Shown here: positions 27,401-36,251 of the stretch, piece by piece
Layout: every line of letters begins with the position of its first letter
How positions within the stretch are numbered: the first letter of the stretch is position 1
Assembly: GCF_007747655.1 (NCBI RefSeq)
Contig: NZ_CP036274.1
Location: 3,286,001-3,350,000 of the forward strand
Reading direction: 5' to 3'
Length of the DNA: 64,000 bases
Origin: Anatilimnocola aggregata
GTDB lineage: Bacteria; Planctomycetota; Planctomycetia; Pirellulales; Pirellulaceae
Notes under the pieces: model-generated
The model's input: only the letters and a program-made list of their open reading frames with translations
What the model was told of the DNA's origin: nothing
The model's database searches: none
Position numbers and translations under genes: made by a program

Positions 27401-28466
27401 CAGAAGGTAGAGTCGAGTTAGCTTCGAGCGTGTGTGTCGCCATTCCTTTGCGCGAGCCGCTGGCCATGTCCCAAATGAGGATCCGCAGCTGATGTTGATT
27501 GGTCGAGAGCGCGGCAAGCTGTTTGCCATCGTGCGAAAATGCCAAACCTTGCGCCCGCCAGCCTGCGGCGACCGGTTCCATCTCCAGTACACCCGCACGC
27601 TGCGCGCTATCGAGGTCGTACAGCACAATCTGCGCTTGCGAAACAGTCTGCAGGACTGCTGCCAGGTATTTCCCGCCGGGGGAACAGGCGGCCATATCTG
27701 CTGCGGCAGTCGTTTCCTCGGGTGAATTCGCAAACAGGTCGAATCTCGGTTTTAGTCGAAAATATTTCTCCTCATCGACGTCATGCACAATGGCAGCGGT
27801 CCGCTTCTCTCCGCGGGCGATGGCCACCACGCGACGATCCGAAGCGAACTGCACGAAACCGACTTGGCCATACTCGCTGGGCAATTTTCCGCTACTATCG
27901 ACGCCGATGCCCTCATTCCCCAGCGAAGTGATCACAATTCCAAAGTTTCCCGGCTCACCATACGTTTGAGCGATCATCTGGCCATTGGGGCTGACGGCTT
28001 CGCGGTTGTACTTGCGATCGCTGAGATGCCCCGAGCCCGTCACTTTGCCCGTCAGCAGATGGATTACCTCGGTGTAGTTAGGTCGGGCATATTTTACGAG
28101 TGCCAGCGGAGCAGGTGTGGTCGAAAAGGTGACCGTCGTCGCGGGCTCTGGCAAGGTTCGCGGGTAGAGCGTGTTAAGCGACTCTTTGCCAGGAACGTTG
28201 AGCGGCGTGGAAGGGGGATCAACTTGCACCTGCCAACGCAGGGCGGCGTCGAAGGGAGGTGCTACTGGCAGAGCTGGCTTGTTTTGCGGGCGATTCAACG
28301 CGTGTTGCGGGTGATCGAGTGGCAGGGGTTGCTGCGTGATCGGAGGCTGCACCGGCATCATTGGCCGGGGCGGTTGTTGCCTCTGGTTGTTTGCCTCGCC
28401 GCAACCGACGAGCAACGCCACCAAAGCTCCTAACATGGAGCCGGAAATCAACCAGCGTTGGCACAT
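24426..28466 (-). CDS. very large WD40-like repeat lipoprotein
   Basis: 1346 residues. A leader ending LVALLVGCGEANN is a lipobox, so the mature protein is probably lipid-anchored. A Pro/Gln-rich segment follows, then many beta-propeller-like repeats with the recurrent pattern of Gly-Lys/Arg-Tyr-Leu-Ala plus a later strand and Asp (for example GGKYLAAVLQ, HGRYLAALLAFG, GGKYLAVQAHRG). There are probably two propellers separated by low-complexity Ala/Pro stretches near residues 330-360 and 820-870. The last ~180 residues look different and may be a separate domain. No catalytic motif is visible. A GAAGGAT ribosome-binding site lies just before the ATG. It sits 122 bases downstream of glnE on the same strand. 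Function unknown; ligand or protein binding is likely. Confidence 0.8.
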   Translation of the reverse strand: MCQRWLISGSMLGALVALLVGCGEANNQRQQPPRPMMPVQPPITQQPLPLDHPQHALNRPQNKPALPVAPPFDAALRWQVQVDPPSTPLNVPGKESLNTLYPRTLPEPATTVTFSTTPAPLALVKYARPNYTEVIHLLTGKVTGSGHLSDRKYNREAVSPNGQMIAQTYGEPGNFGIVITSLGNEGIGVDSSGKLPSEYGQVGFVQFASDRRVVAIARGEKRTAAIVHDVDEEKYFRLKPRFDLFANSPEETTAAADMAACSPGGKYLAAVLQTVSQAQIVLYDLDSAQRAGVLEMEPVAAGWRAQGLAFSHDGKQLAALSTNQHQLRILIWDMASGSRKGMATHTLEANSTLPSAQQPQLQPVSPQADAPQGGWAVSGRYFLPSEGSDLTPLFPAEHDTHERLTIGPQMVIGTKYSSGSPTSLVALSNLPPPATLARVEPRDVTPPAAATPIAGQPAVKNDDFPLTPPSEWKSIIDPSAQAAFTPTRKLSHSFERRTSFYPSQHGKGLITRDQQGEVRVFDLSTGKQVGQPFANDKRNEILAVDLGVERIAYIPRDSGRDERVEVRTLQDGKVESISIDDFDDVRFLGFSSAGSLIVVQEKLSDHIVRIYARGQAKPEHTLRVLALPNTPDQPAHVAISPGGKYLAVQAHRGVSIIDLEAGKVIQRAAVPFHWQPAEHSEVDHALRFSPHGRYLAALLAFGQENTYGYFNKLVIWNMETGEALLSRTYREAWRRQARSEDSGRSLLAWAGNDLLVAYGTLVIDRQSGTPFFRLPQEPNWLVQPLSDAQGLVYDDEEVVSAVPLPTQELSAAVAAVRQAASENQPKLALTAGAAVPPLVPFQAPATGSLTADSVASAEPQLGPVKLTEQFGRPSGLCIGGPARGLAIVEMEDLPEHYAQPVNDLWKQQGHPLRPERGAAIDIYDLAQNKLLHHLKIPGKSRLLDVSADGSLVLTGQGEGRFPGDKGYTRLDIWGPQIGKSHVLSWETVSRTSPVTASTEGARFVDKRHVLTWDGNEAALWRLPAGEMVYRRVCEGSPLVSPSRKYWLDPSQRVMYDSLSGQALVQLESPFANSGMLGEIRFSTAGDQLICWAKHQAGDAIIRWGLDGKIRDRLPLSMPQARSFCWPLGQRGLLFEQPVNGQNGFLLYDLELQQIAGIYSAGPTSDFHVSQPDGTFWRSERIVKLSQEQPNVATGGVYLQGFTDRDFNFPAQGLKSMFIAQRGSKMSAQVLGEVGQPNEVGQALVEKLTASGFTYDPNAELLLTFELRRIVPAEERLKVLRILTPILTINDRAGTVYWRNMERMERPLDFQFDAVEYVKKPALPGLIYNMPLKNELDKTTLPPIKPK

Positions 28467-28588
28467 ATCCTTCGCCCTGTAAGAAAACCACCGATCACTA
28501 CCGAATACGATTATGGCGGACGTCTCTCAAAACGACTACCAAATGGCGCAGGTCGTGATTTGCGGGAGAGTGTTTTATCCGACTTCCA

Positions 28589-31500
28589 TCAGGGCTCACT
28601 GCTTTCTCGTTCCGCTGCGACTGCATCCGCAAACACCTGCAGCAGCCTCTGCCGATTCTGCTGCATGGTGGTGGCACAGATGTCGTGCAGTTGTTCGGGA
28701 GATTCGTAGCCAAGCAGAAGCGAGAGACGATGCAGGTCGACCGTGTAATGCGGCAACTCATGCCGATCGCGCGCGTTGAGAAGCCGAATGCCGCACTCGA
28801 TGCGCCGCAACAGGCGATAAGACTGCGACCAGTGCACGGCATCAGCGGGGGAAATTGCTTGCGCTTTGGCAAGGGCTTCGATTGCTGCCAAGGTATTGGG
28901 TTCGAGCACCCGCGGTTCGCTCTGAGCGAATTCGAGTTGCAACCGCTGCACCACATATTCGATATCGAGCGTGCCGCCAGCACCGCGCTTGATGTTCAGC
29001 GGCGAGGCACCTTCTTCGAGTTTGAGGCGGGCGTGAAATAATTGGGTTGCATCGTCGGCCTGCCAGGGGCGGGAAGTCAGCGATTGGCGAATCGCGCGCA
29101 TGGTCGTGGCTCGCGTCTCGGCGGGACCAAACACCGCGCGGGCTTTGCACAGAGCCTGCCAGTGCCAGAGGGGCGCACTGCCCGATTGATAGTGGCTGAC
29201 GAAATCGGAAAGGGAGATGGCCAGCGGTCCCGACATTCCCAGCGGACGCAGCACGGCTTCAATCGGATAGAGGCGACCTTGGGGCGTCGATTGCGACAGT
29301 TCTTTCAAGATTCGCTGAGCTAATTGTGTGAAAAAGTGGCTATTCGTGGTCGCTTGCACACGCTTCGCGCGCCCCACACTTTGCGTCGTCCCTTCAGCTT
29401 CATAAACAAACGCAACTTGCAGATCACTGTGATAGTTAGGCTCACGCCCGCCGAGTTTGCCGAGTCCCAGAATTACGAAGCCACACGGATCGCCGTTGTA
29501 CGGTCCCCCTTCAATCGTGGGTGTGCCGTGTTTTTCGCTCAGGCGATCAAATTCATGCTGCGCAATTGCGTTAAGACTTACTTCGGCCACATCGCTCAAC
29601 GCCCGCAGGGTCGAGTCGATGGGTTCGCGCTGCAACACGTCGTGAACGCCGATTTGCAAATGGCGCGAGGCCTTGAACGACAGCAACTTCGGCAAGGGTG
29701 CTCCCTCGCCGCGATACAACTCTTCCCACGACCGTTGCAGTTCGGCCAGGTCGGGCTGATGCGCCAGCTGCAGCGAATCGAGCAGTTCGTCGAGCATGCC
29801 CGGATTGCTGATGAGCAGGTCGGACAGATAGGGACTGCCGCCGCAAATGCGCACGTACAATTCCAGCGAAGGTTGATGCGCGTGAAAGAGTTCCCACAGC
29901 ACTCCTTTGCCACCGAGCGAATCGCTCACGCGGCTCAGATTCGCCAACGTCGCGTCGGGCTGCGGTGTGGCTGCGATGGCGGTGAGCAGGCGGCCGATGA
30001 TGGCCGACAGATAGTAGCGGCAGCGGCGCGTGGAGAGGAACGTGATTCGCTCGCTGGCCAGTTCGTTCAAGTGACGGAGCGCGGCGGAGCAATCTTGAAA
30101 GCGATAAGGGCCCAGAATCTGCTCCGCTGCGGCCCTCTCCGGATGTGGTGCCAGGAGCAAATCAACCTCTGCGGGCGGGTCGGATTCTTCAGCAAATGCC
30201 GCGTTGAGCAAGCCACTTAACAATTGCCAAGATTGCTTCAACCGCTGACGGCGTGCGGTATTGTCGGCAGCCGATTGAGCACCCAGCACACTGGCCGAGG
30301 CCGTTTGTTCTAAGTGCAATTGTCTCCGCAGCCACAGGAACGACTCTTCGAGTGCGGTTCGTTCGGTAACATTGATCGCACCGGCTTGCTCTAGTCCGGC
30401 AATCGCTTCCAGGGTTTGCGTGGCTCGGACTTTGTTCGGTGCCTCGCCCCCGCTAAGCAGCCGCAGCAACTCCAGTGTCTGTTCGAAATCGAACAGTCCG
30501 CCGGGCCCCAGTTCGATACTCCCCTGCTCTGCCGGCAACGTAGCAGCGAGTTCCGCGCGCCGAATGATCCGCCGCTTGAGGGCCCGCAGGCCGGCTTCAT
30601 CGGCTGGCGAGAGAAGGCGGCGATAGATCCACGGTTCGATCTGATGCAAAAAACGCTCGGCCAGCGCGCGATCGCCGGCCACACAACGGGCTTGCGTGAA
30701 GGCTTGTCGGTGCCAGGTACGACCGAGATTATCGAGCAGTGAGGCCAGCGCATCGGCAGCGATGGTGAGGGGAGTTGTTTCGCTTTCTGGCAGTTCTTGC
30801 AGTTCAATCTGGAAGACGCTACCCAGTTCGGTCGGTTCCGTGAGCAGACGAATTGCGCTCCTCGCCAGACGTTCGTACTGGTCTTGAGCCACACGGCGCG
30901 AAGCATCGTCGGCCGGCAATGCCTCGTGCAACAGCAGAAGTTGCAAGCGATCGCTGTAATCTTGTTCGCCCGCCCCGCAGCGGCCAAGGGCGACAATCGT
31001 CATGGCACCCAGTGGTTGCACCCGGCGCGAAGTTGTCGCCGGTTTGTGCGCGAGCAGCTTGCGCTGTGCAGCTGCGAACGATGCCTCTAGAAGTGCTTCG
31101 GCCAGATATGTCAACTGCTGCCAAACCAGTTCGGGCTTATGCCGCGCCACGCGCTCGCCATAGGTGATCCGCAGTTGCTCGCGCCGTTTAATCCGGCGCA
31201 GCGCGGCAAGGAGTGAACGCTCGTCGACCAGGTTGATGGCCTCTGCGGTAATGTCGGCAGTGAGCACCGATTGTTCGACCGGTTGACCTTCGGTCAGGCG
31301 CAGAAAATCGTAAGCTTCGGGATCGCGCAAAATGGTTTCGCGCCAGACGCCGCCCCAATCGAGCACGCGCACCAGCATTGGCAACGCCGTGGGATCTCGT
31401 TCGCTGAGCGCCGCGAAGGACATCGGGCTGCGAGAGACGAGCATGAACTGCCGAATTCCCTCGAGCACACTGCCAGGGTCGAGCGTACTGGGGAGCAATT

Positions 31501-31669
31501 CATCCAGTTGAGTGCAAACCGTGGCTAGCAGATCGAGCGGGACGCCCGCTTCGGCCAGATCGAGTAGGGCATGCCGCGCGAGGGCTGGGTCGCTCACCCG
31601 CCAAGGCTGCAAGATCGCCGCTGCCTGGTCCGGTTGATCGAGCAACGTGGTTAGGGTCTGAATTTCCAT
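28589..31669 (-). CDS. glnE: GlnE-like glutamine synthetase adenylyltransferase with altered DxD motifs
   Basis: 1026 residues with the two nucleotidyltransferase-like halves of GlnE, which in other bacteria attaches AMP to and removes it from glutamine synthetase to tune nitrogen assimilation. The second half has GLGKLGGREPNYHSDLQ, a near-perfect family motif except that the second metal-binding Asp of SD(I/L)D is Gln751. The first half has LGRCGAGEQDYSDRLQ, where alignment puts Arg241 and Gln243 at the two Asp positions. These Asp residues are normally essential for metal binding, so one or both activities may be lost. The ATG start is clean. No glnA or glnB is nearby. Confidence 0.88.
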   Translation of the reverse strand: MEIQTLTTLLDQPDQAAAILQPWRVSDPALARHALLDLAEAGVPLDLLATVCTQLDELLPSTLDPGSVLEGIRQFMLVSRSPMSFAALSERDPTALPMLVRVLDWGGVWRETILRDPEAYDFLRLTEGQPVEQSVLTADITAEAINLVDERSLLAALRRIKRREQLRITYGERVARHKPELVWQQLTYLAEALLEASFAAAQRKLLAHKPATTSRRVQPLGAMTIVALGRCGAGEQDYSDRLQLLLLHEALPADDASRRVAQDQYERLARSAIRLLTEPTELGSVFQIELQELPESETTPLTIAADALASLLDNLGRTWHRQAFTQARCVAGDRALAERFLHQIEPWIYRRLLSPADEAGLRALKRRIIRRAELAATLPAEQGSIELGPGGLFDFEQTLELLRLLSGGEAPNKVRATQTLEAIAGLEQAGAINVTERTALEESFLWLRRQLHLEQTASASVLGAQSAADNTARRQRLKQSWQLLSGLLNAAFAEESDPPAEVDLLLAPHPERAAAEQILGPYRFQDCSAALRHLNELASERITFLSTRRCRYYLSAIIGRLLTAIAATPQPDATLANLSRVSDSLGGKGVLWELFHAHQPSLELYVRICGGSPYLSDLLISNPGMLDELLDSLQLAHQPDLAELQRSWEELYRGEGAPLPKLLSFKASRHLQIGVHDVLQREPIDSTLRALSDVAEVSLNAIAQHEFDRLSEKHGTPTIEGGPYNGDPCGFVILGLGKLGGREPNYHSDLQVAFVYEAEGTTQSVGRAKRVQATTNSHFFTQLAQRILKELSQSTPQGRLYPIEAVLRPLGMSGPLAISLSDFVSHYQSGSAPLWHWQALCKARAVFGPAETRATTMRAIRQSLTSRPWQADDATQLFHARLKLEEGASPLNIKRGAGGTLDIEYVVQRLQLEFAQSEPRVLEPNTLAAIEALAKAQAISPADAVHWSQSYRLLRRIECGIRLLNARDRHELPHYTVDLHRLSLLLGYESPEQLHDICATTMQQNRQRLLQVFADAVAAERESSEP

Positions 31670-31709
31670 TCAGCTATTCTAGCGTGACACTGGTCAGCGG
31701 GGATGACGT

Positions 31710-33548
31710 TCACTTCACCGGTAACAGCTTGACGAGCGGCACATCCATGACCGCGGCTCCGGGCTTCTTTTGCGGGCGAATTTCGAGCGTGTGCCGGCCG
31801 GCCTTCGTTAGTTCGATCTTGCCGATTTTACGCGCAACGAAGTTCTGAAAGCCGCCCGTCTGTTCGACGACGAACGAGAGCTTTTGCTCGCCAACGAGCA
31901 CGTCGACTTCGCTGCCCCCACTCCCATTGCCGCAGCCGATAGTCAGTTCTACTTCGTAGGTTCCGGGTTGCTTCAAGTCGAACTCCCAACTGGCCCAGTC
32001 GTTGGGATTGGTCCAGTAGCCGAGCGTGTTCTTATGCGGCAGCGGCTCAAAGCGCAGAGTCTCGCCATGCACAGTAACCCATTTGCCCGGCAGCGAGACG
32101 GTTCCATCGGCGGCCTGCGCATTGGGCGAATAGTCGGGGTTGGGCGTCATCATTTTCGCGCCGACCGATTCTCGCCAGTCATCCAATTGTTTCTTTAGGT
32201 CCGCCACCACCTGCGGATTTTGTGCGGCCACGTTGCGCCCTTCGCGCATATCGCTGGCAACATCGAACAACTCGCGTCGGTCATCCTCATAGAATTCGAT
32301 CAGCTTCCAGCGATCGGAGCGAATTGCTCCACCCGGTTTGCCACCCTGGTTTGCATAGTGTGGATAGTGCCAGAAAAGGGGTGACTTTCGCCGTTCCTTG
32401 GTCTGTTTCCAAACGGGCACGATGCTTTGGCCATCGATCTCGGTGGGAACCGGCAAATTGCAGATTTCCATGATGGTGGGGAGTAAGTCGATGCTGCTGA
32501 CAGGCACGCTGCTAGTGCCGGGCTGAATGCCGCGCGGCCAGCGCATGATCAGCGGGACGCGAATGCCCCCTTCGTACAAAAAGCCTTTGCCTTCGCGCAG
32601 CGGCGCGTTGGAAGTCGCCGGAGTGTGCGCCCCTTCGAGTGTCGCGAGGCCACCGTTATCGCTGGTGAAAATGACCAGCGTGTTCTCGGCGAGTTTTAGT
32701 TCGTCGAGCGTCTTCATGATTCGTCCAATGCCGTCGTCCAGGCTTTCGATCATCGCCGCATAAACGCCGCTGTTCTGCTGGCCGCTGAACTTGGAATCGG
32801 CAGGGTACTTTTTGATGACCTCTGCTTTCGCCTGCAGTGGGATGTGGACCGTATAATGCGGCAGGTACAAAAAGAATGGCTCGCTCTTGTTCTTTTGGAT
32901 GAAGTTAATCGCCGCATCCGTCAGCAGATCAGTCAGGTACTCGCCGTCTTTTGCTGCTTCGAGTCCTTTCAATTGCCGCCCCTTGCGTTTGCCACCTGGA
33001 TTGCCGAAGGGAGCAAAATAGCCCGGCGGACTGCCACCTTGGTCGCCGGCAATGTTCAGTTCGAAACCTTGCTCTTCGGGACCGAAGCCAGTGCCGCCGA
33101 GATGCCACTTGCCAATGCTCGCCGTGCGATAGCCGGCAGCGCGGAGACGTTCGGCAATCGTTACTTCCGCGAGTGGTAGCTGCTGTTCGATCTTGGGCCG
33201 GGCCAGTTTCTGGGAAGGTTGGTCGCCACGACCGGGAAGCCAATCGGTCAGGTTCAGTCGCGCGGGCCAGCGACCGGTCATGATCGCCGCGCGCGTGGGG
33301 GAGCAGACCGGGCACGAGGCATAGGCATCGGTAAAGCGGAGTCCTTCTTTCGCCAGTTGATCGAGTTGGGGTGAACGATGGAACTTGCTGCCGTAGCAAC
33401 CGAGATCGGCCCAGCCCATGTCGTCGATGACGATCAGCAAGACATTCGGCGGCACAACAGCGGGCTTGTCATCCGCAGCTTGCAAGGATTGAGTGATGAA
33501 AAGTACGATGCTGCTGAAAGAGAGAAATAAACCGATTCGCTTGTACAT
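31710..33548 (-). CDS. secreted sulfatase with C-terminal beta-sandwich module
   Basis: 612 residues. The signal peptide ends near residue 24 (SLQA). The metal-binding DD pair is at 42-43 and the formylglycine motif CSPTR starts at Cys82, in the longer signature CSPTRAAIMTGR. The sulfatase fold is followed by a C-terminal extension of about 110 residues (from near 495) with WASWEFDLKQPGTYEVELTIG. That resembles a carbohydrate-binding or DUF5077-like jelly roll and may hold the enzyme on a polysaccharide. It cleaves sulfate esters outside the cytoplasm; substrate unknown. It is about 40 bases upstream of glnE on the reverse-strand map but is probably an independent unit. Confidence 0.94.
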   Translation of the reverse strand: MYKRIGLFLSFSSIVLFITQSLQAADDKPAVVPPNVLLIVIDDMGWADLGCYGSKFHRSPQLDQLAKEGLRFTDAYASCPVCSPTRAAIMTGRWPARLNLTDWLPGRGDQPSQKLARPKIEQQLPLAEVTIAERLRAAGYRTASIGKWHLGGTGFGPEEQGFELNIAGDQGGSPPGYFAPFGNPGGKRKGRQLKGLEAAKDGEYLTDLLTDAAINFIQKNKSEPFFLYLPHYTVHIPLQAKAEVIKKYPADSKFSGQQNSGVYAAMIESLDDGIGRIMKTLDELKLAENTLVIFTSDNGGLATLEGAHTPATSNAPLREGKGFLYEGGIRVPLIMRWPRGIQPGTSSVPVSSIDLLPTIMEICNLPVPTEIDGQSIVPVWKQTKERRKSPLFWHYPHYANQGGKPGGAIRSDRWKLIEFYEDDRRELFDVASDMREGRNVAAQNPQVVADLKKQLDDWRESVGAKMMTPNPDYSPNAQAADGTVSLPGKWVTVHGETLRFEPLPHKNTLGYWTNPNDWASWEFDLKQPGTYEVELTIGCGNGSGGSEVDVLVGEQKLSFVVEQTGGFQNFVARKIGKIELTKAGRHTLEIRPQKKPGAAVMDVPLVKLLPVK

Positions 33549-33637
33549 GCTGTGTCTCCCGTGGCGTTGTTAGCCCGGCAGCATAGTCGCTCCAGTGGCT
33601 CAGAGCCAGCTAAAGGATCGGTCAAGAAGCGGGAACA

Positions 33638-34048
33638 TCACGCAACTGCATTTTCTTCCAGCACGCGCTTGAGCGTATTCAAGTCGCGCTCAACCAAGCC
33701 GGCATCTTCGGCAAATTTGGCGGCCGACATGGAAGGGAGTTGAAAGAGCGTGAAGAGGACTTCGCTGCCGGCACCATTGGTGATCACGCGCATGGGAACG
33801 TGCACTTCCACGCCCGGCGCAAGCATGACTACATGATCGAGCACTCCCAACTCATTTGCCGCCGCGAAGCGAATCTGCACCTCTCCCTCGGGTGTGCTGA
33901 TGATCCAATCCCCCTGCTCTTCGCGCACCGATTTGCAAAATGCGGTGGCCCATTGTGGCAAGTTCCGCGGATCACTCACAAACCGATAGACTCTCGCTGC
34001 GGAACAATCGATCGAGACGCTGATGTTGCGAACAGGATGAGTGAGCAT
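33638..34048 (-). CDS. SRPBCC (START/Bet v1-like) protein
   Basis: 136 residues. The segment RVYRFVSDPRNLPQWATAFCKSVREEQGDW is a typical SRPBCC first helix and strand, and the C-terminal helix (MSAAKFAEDAGLVERDLNTLKRVLE) closes the lipid- or ligand-binding cavity. These proteins bind hydrophobic ligands or act in stress responses. No signal peptide. Isolated between two larger genes. Confidence 0.8.
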   Translation of the reverse strand: MLTHPVRNISVSIDCSAARVYRFVSDPRNLPQWATAFCKSVREEQGDWIISTPEGEVQIRFAAANELGVLDHVVMLAPGVEVHVPMRVITNGAGSEVLFTLFQLPSMSAAKFAEDAGLVERDLNTLKRVLEENAVA

Positions 34049-34159
34049 GGGAGGAAGAGGCTAGGGGTCAGAGGTCAGAGACCAGGAACAAAGCAAATGC
34101 AATTAGACCAAAGCGTCTTGGCTGCTCTAGTCCCTAATTCCTGGCCACTGGTCCCTTCC

Positions 34160-35500
34160 CTACGCTAGTTCCCGAATCGTTGTGGCGTCGCTCACGAGAT
34201 GGGTGGGCCGGCCTTGCGGCGTGTAGACGATCTTGCCGGGATCGATGCCGAGCTTGGTGTAGATCGTCGAGACGAAATTCTCGGGCGAAAGGACGCGCTC
34301 TTTGGCGGTGTAGCCTTTGCGGTCGGTGCTGCCGACAATCACGCCGCCTGGTGTACCGCCGCCGGCAATCAGAACGGACATGGCATTGGCCCAGTGATCG
34401 CGACCGGCCCCCTTTTGTCCGTTGAGGGTGCTGATGGCGGGCGTACGACCGAATTCGCCCAGGGCAACGACGAGGGTGGACTCAAGTAATCCGCGATCGT
34501 TCAAGTCGGAGATGAGCGTGGCAACGGTGTTGTCCCAATCTGGCAATCGCTTGCGAAGGGTGGGGAAAATATCGGCGTGATGGTCCCAGCCCCCGTCGTT
34601 GATCGTAATGAACGGCACGCCCGCTTCGACCAAGCGTCGCGCGAGCAGAGCCCGCTGACCAAAGCCGTTGCGTCCGTAAGCGTCGCGCACTTTTTCCGAT
34701 TCGCGCTGAATATCGAACGCAGCTTGCGCGGTGCGCGATGTGATCAGGTCGTAACCCTGGCGATAGTATTCGTCGAGACCGCCCACAGGATCGCCAGCAG
34801 CGGGGTCGTTGATTCTTTCGATCCGATCGACCAGTTTGCGCAGGTCAGTCCGACGATTGAAATGATCTTCGGTCAGTCCTTGAGGCAGGGCCACATCGCG
34901 GACGCGGAAGTCGGCCGAGTTGGGATCGCCACCGACGACGAACGGAGCATACTTGGCTCCGAGAAAATTCGGTCCCCCCGATCGCGACATGCTGGGAATC
35001 GAGAAGTAATTCGGCAGCCCGTTGTCTTTGCCCAGTTCATAGGCGGCCACCGAACCCATGCTGGGATGGAAGCTGACGAACGCGCCACAGCCCACGGGAA
35101 TGCGAGGGGGCGAACCGGTCATCATGTAGTGATTGCCAGCGCCGTGATTTCCTTGGTCGTGACGGATCGAACGAATCACGCTGAACTGGTCGAGCATGCC
35201 CGCCAGGCGAGTCATGTGCTGAGAGAATTGCACGCCGGGCAGCTTGGTGCTAATCGGCTCGAACTCGCCCCGAATTTCCGCTGGTGCATCGGGTTTGGGA
35301 TCGAATGTTTCGAAGTGGGTCGGGCCGCCGTCCATCCAAATCAGGACGCAACTCTTGGCGGTTCCCTTGCGGGCCACGGTTGGCGAAGCTTCGGCTTGCA
35401 AACGGAGCAAGCTGGTCAGACCCACGCCGGCCATGGCCGACAAACCGAACTGCAAGCAGTCGCGGCGACTTACGCCAGCACAGTTTCGATACTCACTCAT
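34160..35500 (-). CDS. DUF1501 protein with Tat-like leader
   Basis: 446 residues. The N terminus contains SRRDCLQFGLSAMAGVG, a Tat-type twin-arginine leader, so it is probably exported folded. Family blocks include WMDGGPTHFETFDPKP near residue 60, SVIRSIRHDQGNHGAG, and the late GEFGRTPAI and GRDHWANAMSVLIAGGG motifs. DUF1501 belongs to the alkaline-phosphatase-like superfamily; members are abundant in planctomycetes, usually paired with a DUF1553/DUF1549 cytochrome-like gene. That partner is absent here. The ATG at 35500 has a GAGGAAGAG ribosome-binding site; an earlier in-frame ATG 24 bases upstream is less likely. Confidence 0.93.
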   Translation of the reverse strand: MSEYRNCAGVSRRDCLQFGLSAMAGVGLTSLLRLQAEASPTVARKGTAKSCVLIWMDGGPTHFETFDPKPDAPAEIRGEFEPISTKLPGVQFSQHMTRLAGMLDQFSVIRSIRHDQGNHGAGNHYMMTGSPPRIPVGCGAFVSFHPSMGSVAAYELGKDNGLPNYFSIPSMSRSGGPNFLGAKYAPFVVGGDPNSADFRVRDVALPQGLTEDHFNRRTDLRKLVDRIERINDPAAGDPVGGLDEYYRQGYDLITSRTAQAAFDIQRESEKVRDAYGRNGFGQRALLARRLVEAGVPFITINDGGWDHHADIFPTLRKRLPDWDNTVATLISDLNDRGLLESTLVVALGEFGRTPAISTLNGQKGAGRDHWANAMSVLIAGGGTPGGVIVGSTDRKGYTAKERVLSPENFVSTIYTKLGIDPGKIVYTPQGRPTHLVSDATTIRELA

Positions 35501-35656
35501 CTTGCTCTTCCTCGCCAAGGTCATTTCGTTCGGCGCTCCCGCCGACCAACATCAAAGCTCATTTATCCTATCGGCCGCGCGGGCTGCTGCCAATCCTTTT
35601 CTGAACACTGTCAGCTGTCAAATCTTTTTTGGATAAATACTTTTTGATGAATTGCC

Positions 35657-35685
35657 TTGACGTCGGAAGATTGAACTCAGACAAT
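35657..35685 (+). promoter_or_regulatory. candidate sigma70-type promoter for the Cys-rich gene
   Basis: TTGACG (35657-35662), a 17-base spacer and GACAAT (35680-35685), about 95 bases before the start codon. A second weaker candidate ends in TATGAT (35729-35734) with TTCCGA 18 bases earlier. Neither is verified. Confidence 0.35.
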
Positions 35686-35779
35686 GCGCTAGTTGTGCCG
35701 ATAATTCCGATTGGCCAAACTGTGCCGCTATGATTTGCGTTTAAAATCGTCCTCCCTAGGTCTGTCCGGAGAAGTCCAA

Positions 35780-36217
35780 ATGAAGAATCGCATGTTCCTC
35801 GGTCTCGGTCTCGCATTTCTGGCCGTCGCAGCGGTAGTGGCTGCTGAAGGTGTCAAGCTCGAAGGCGTGAAGTGCATCATGGCGGCCTCGAAGGACGCCA
35901 AAGAAGCTAACGCCGTCGAATATCGGGGTGCCAAGGTCTTCTTCTGCTGTCAGAACTGCCCCAAGGCATTCAGCAAAGACGTTGCCAAGCACGCCGCCAA
36001 GGCCAATCACCAATTGGTTGCCACCAACCAAGCTAAGCAAATCGCTTGCCCGCTGAGCGGCAAGGACCTGAATCCTGACACTAAGGTCACCGTCAACGGC
36101 GTTGACGTCACCTTCTGCTGCAACAACTGCAAGGGTGCGGTTGAAGGTTCGAAGGACCAACTTGAAATGGCCTTCGGCGATAAAGCCTTCGATAAGGGAT
36201 TCAAGGTCACCAAGTAG
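35780..36217 (+). CDS. exported protein with duplicated Cys-rich metal-binding modules
   Basis: 145 residues. A signal peptide ends near residue 22 (VVAAE). Two similar modules follow, each a lone Cys (32 and 90) plus an FCCxNC motif about 25 residues later (Cys56, 57, 60 and Cys113, 114, 117). This spacing resembles YHS/TRASH-type metal-binding zinc-ribbon-like domains and suggests an internal duplication. It may bind heavy metals or copper outside the cytoplasm. A GGAGAAG Shine-Dalgarno lies 6 bases before the ATG. A strong terminator follows, so it is monocistronic. The codons are strongly biased, suggesting high expression. Confidence 0.85.
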   Translation: MKNRMFLGLGLAFLAVAAVVAAEGVKLEGVKCIMAASKDAKEANAVEYRGAKVFFCCQNCPKAFSKDVAKHAAKANHQLVATNQAKQIACPLSGKDLNPDTKVTVNGVDVTFCCNNCKGAVEGSKDQLEMAFGDKAFDKGFKVTK

Positions 36218-36251
36218 TTTTTCGGTAAGCCGAAAGCCTTAGCAACTCAAG

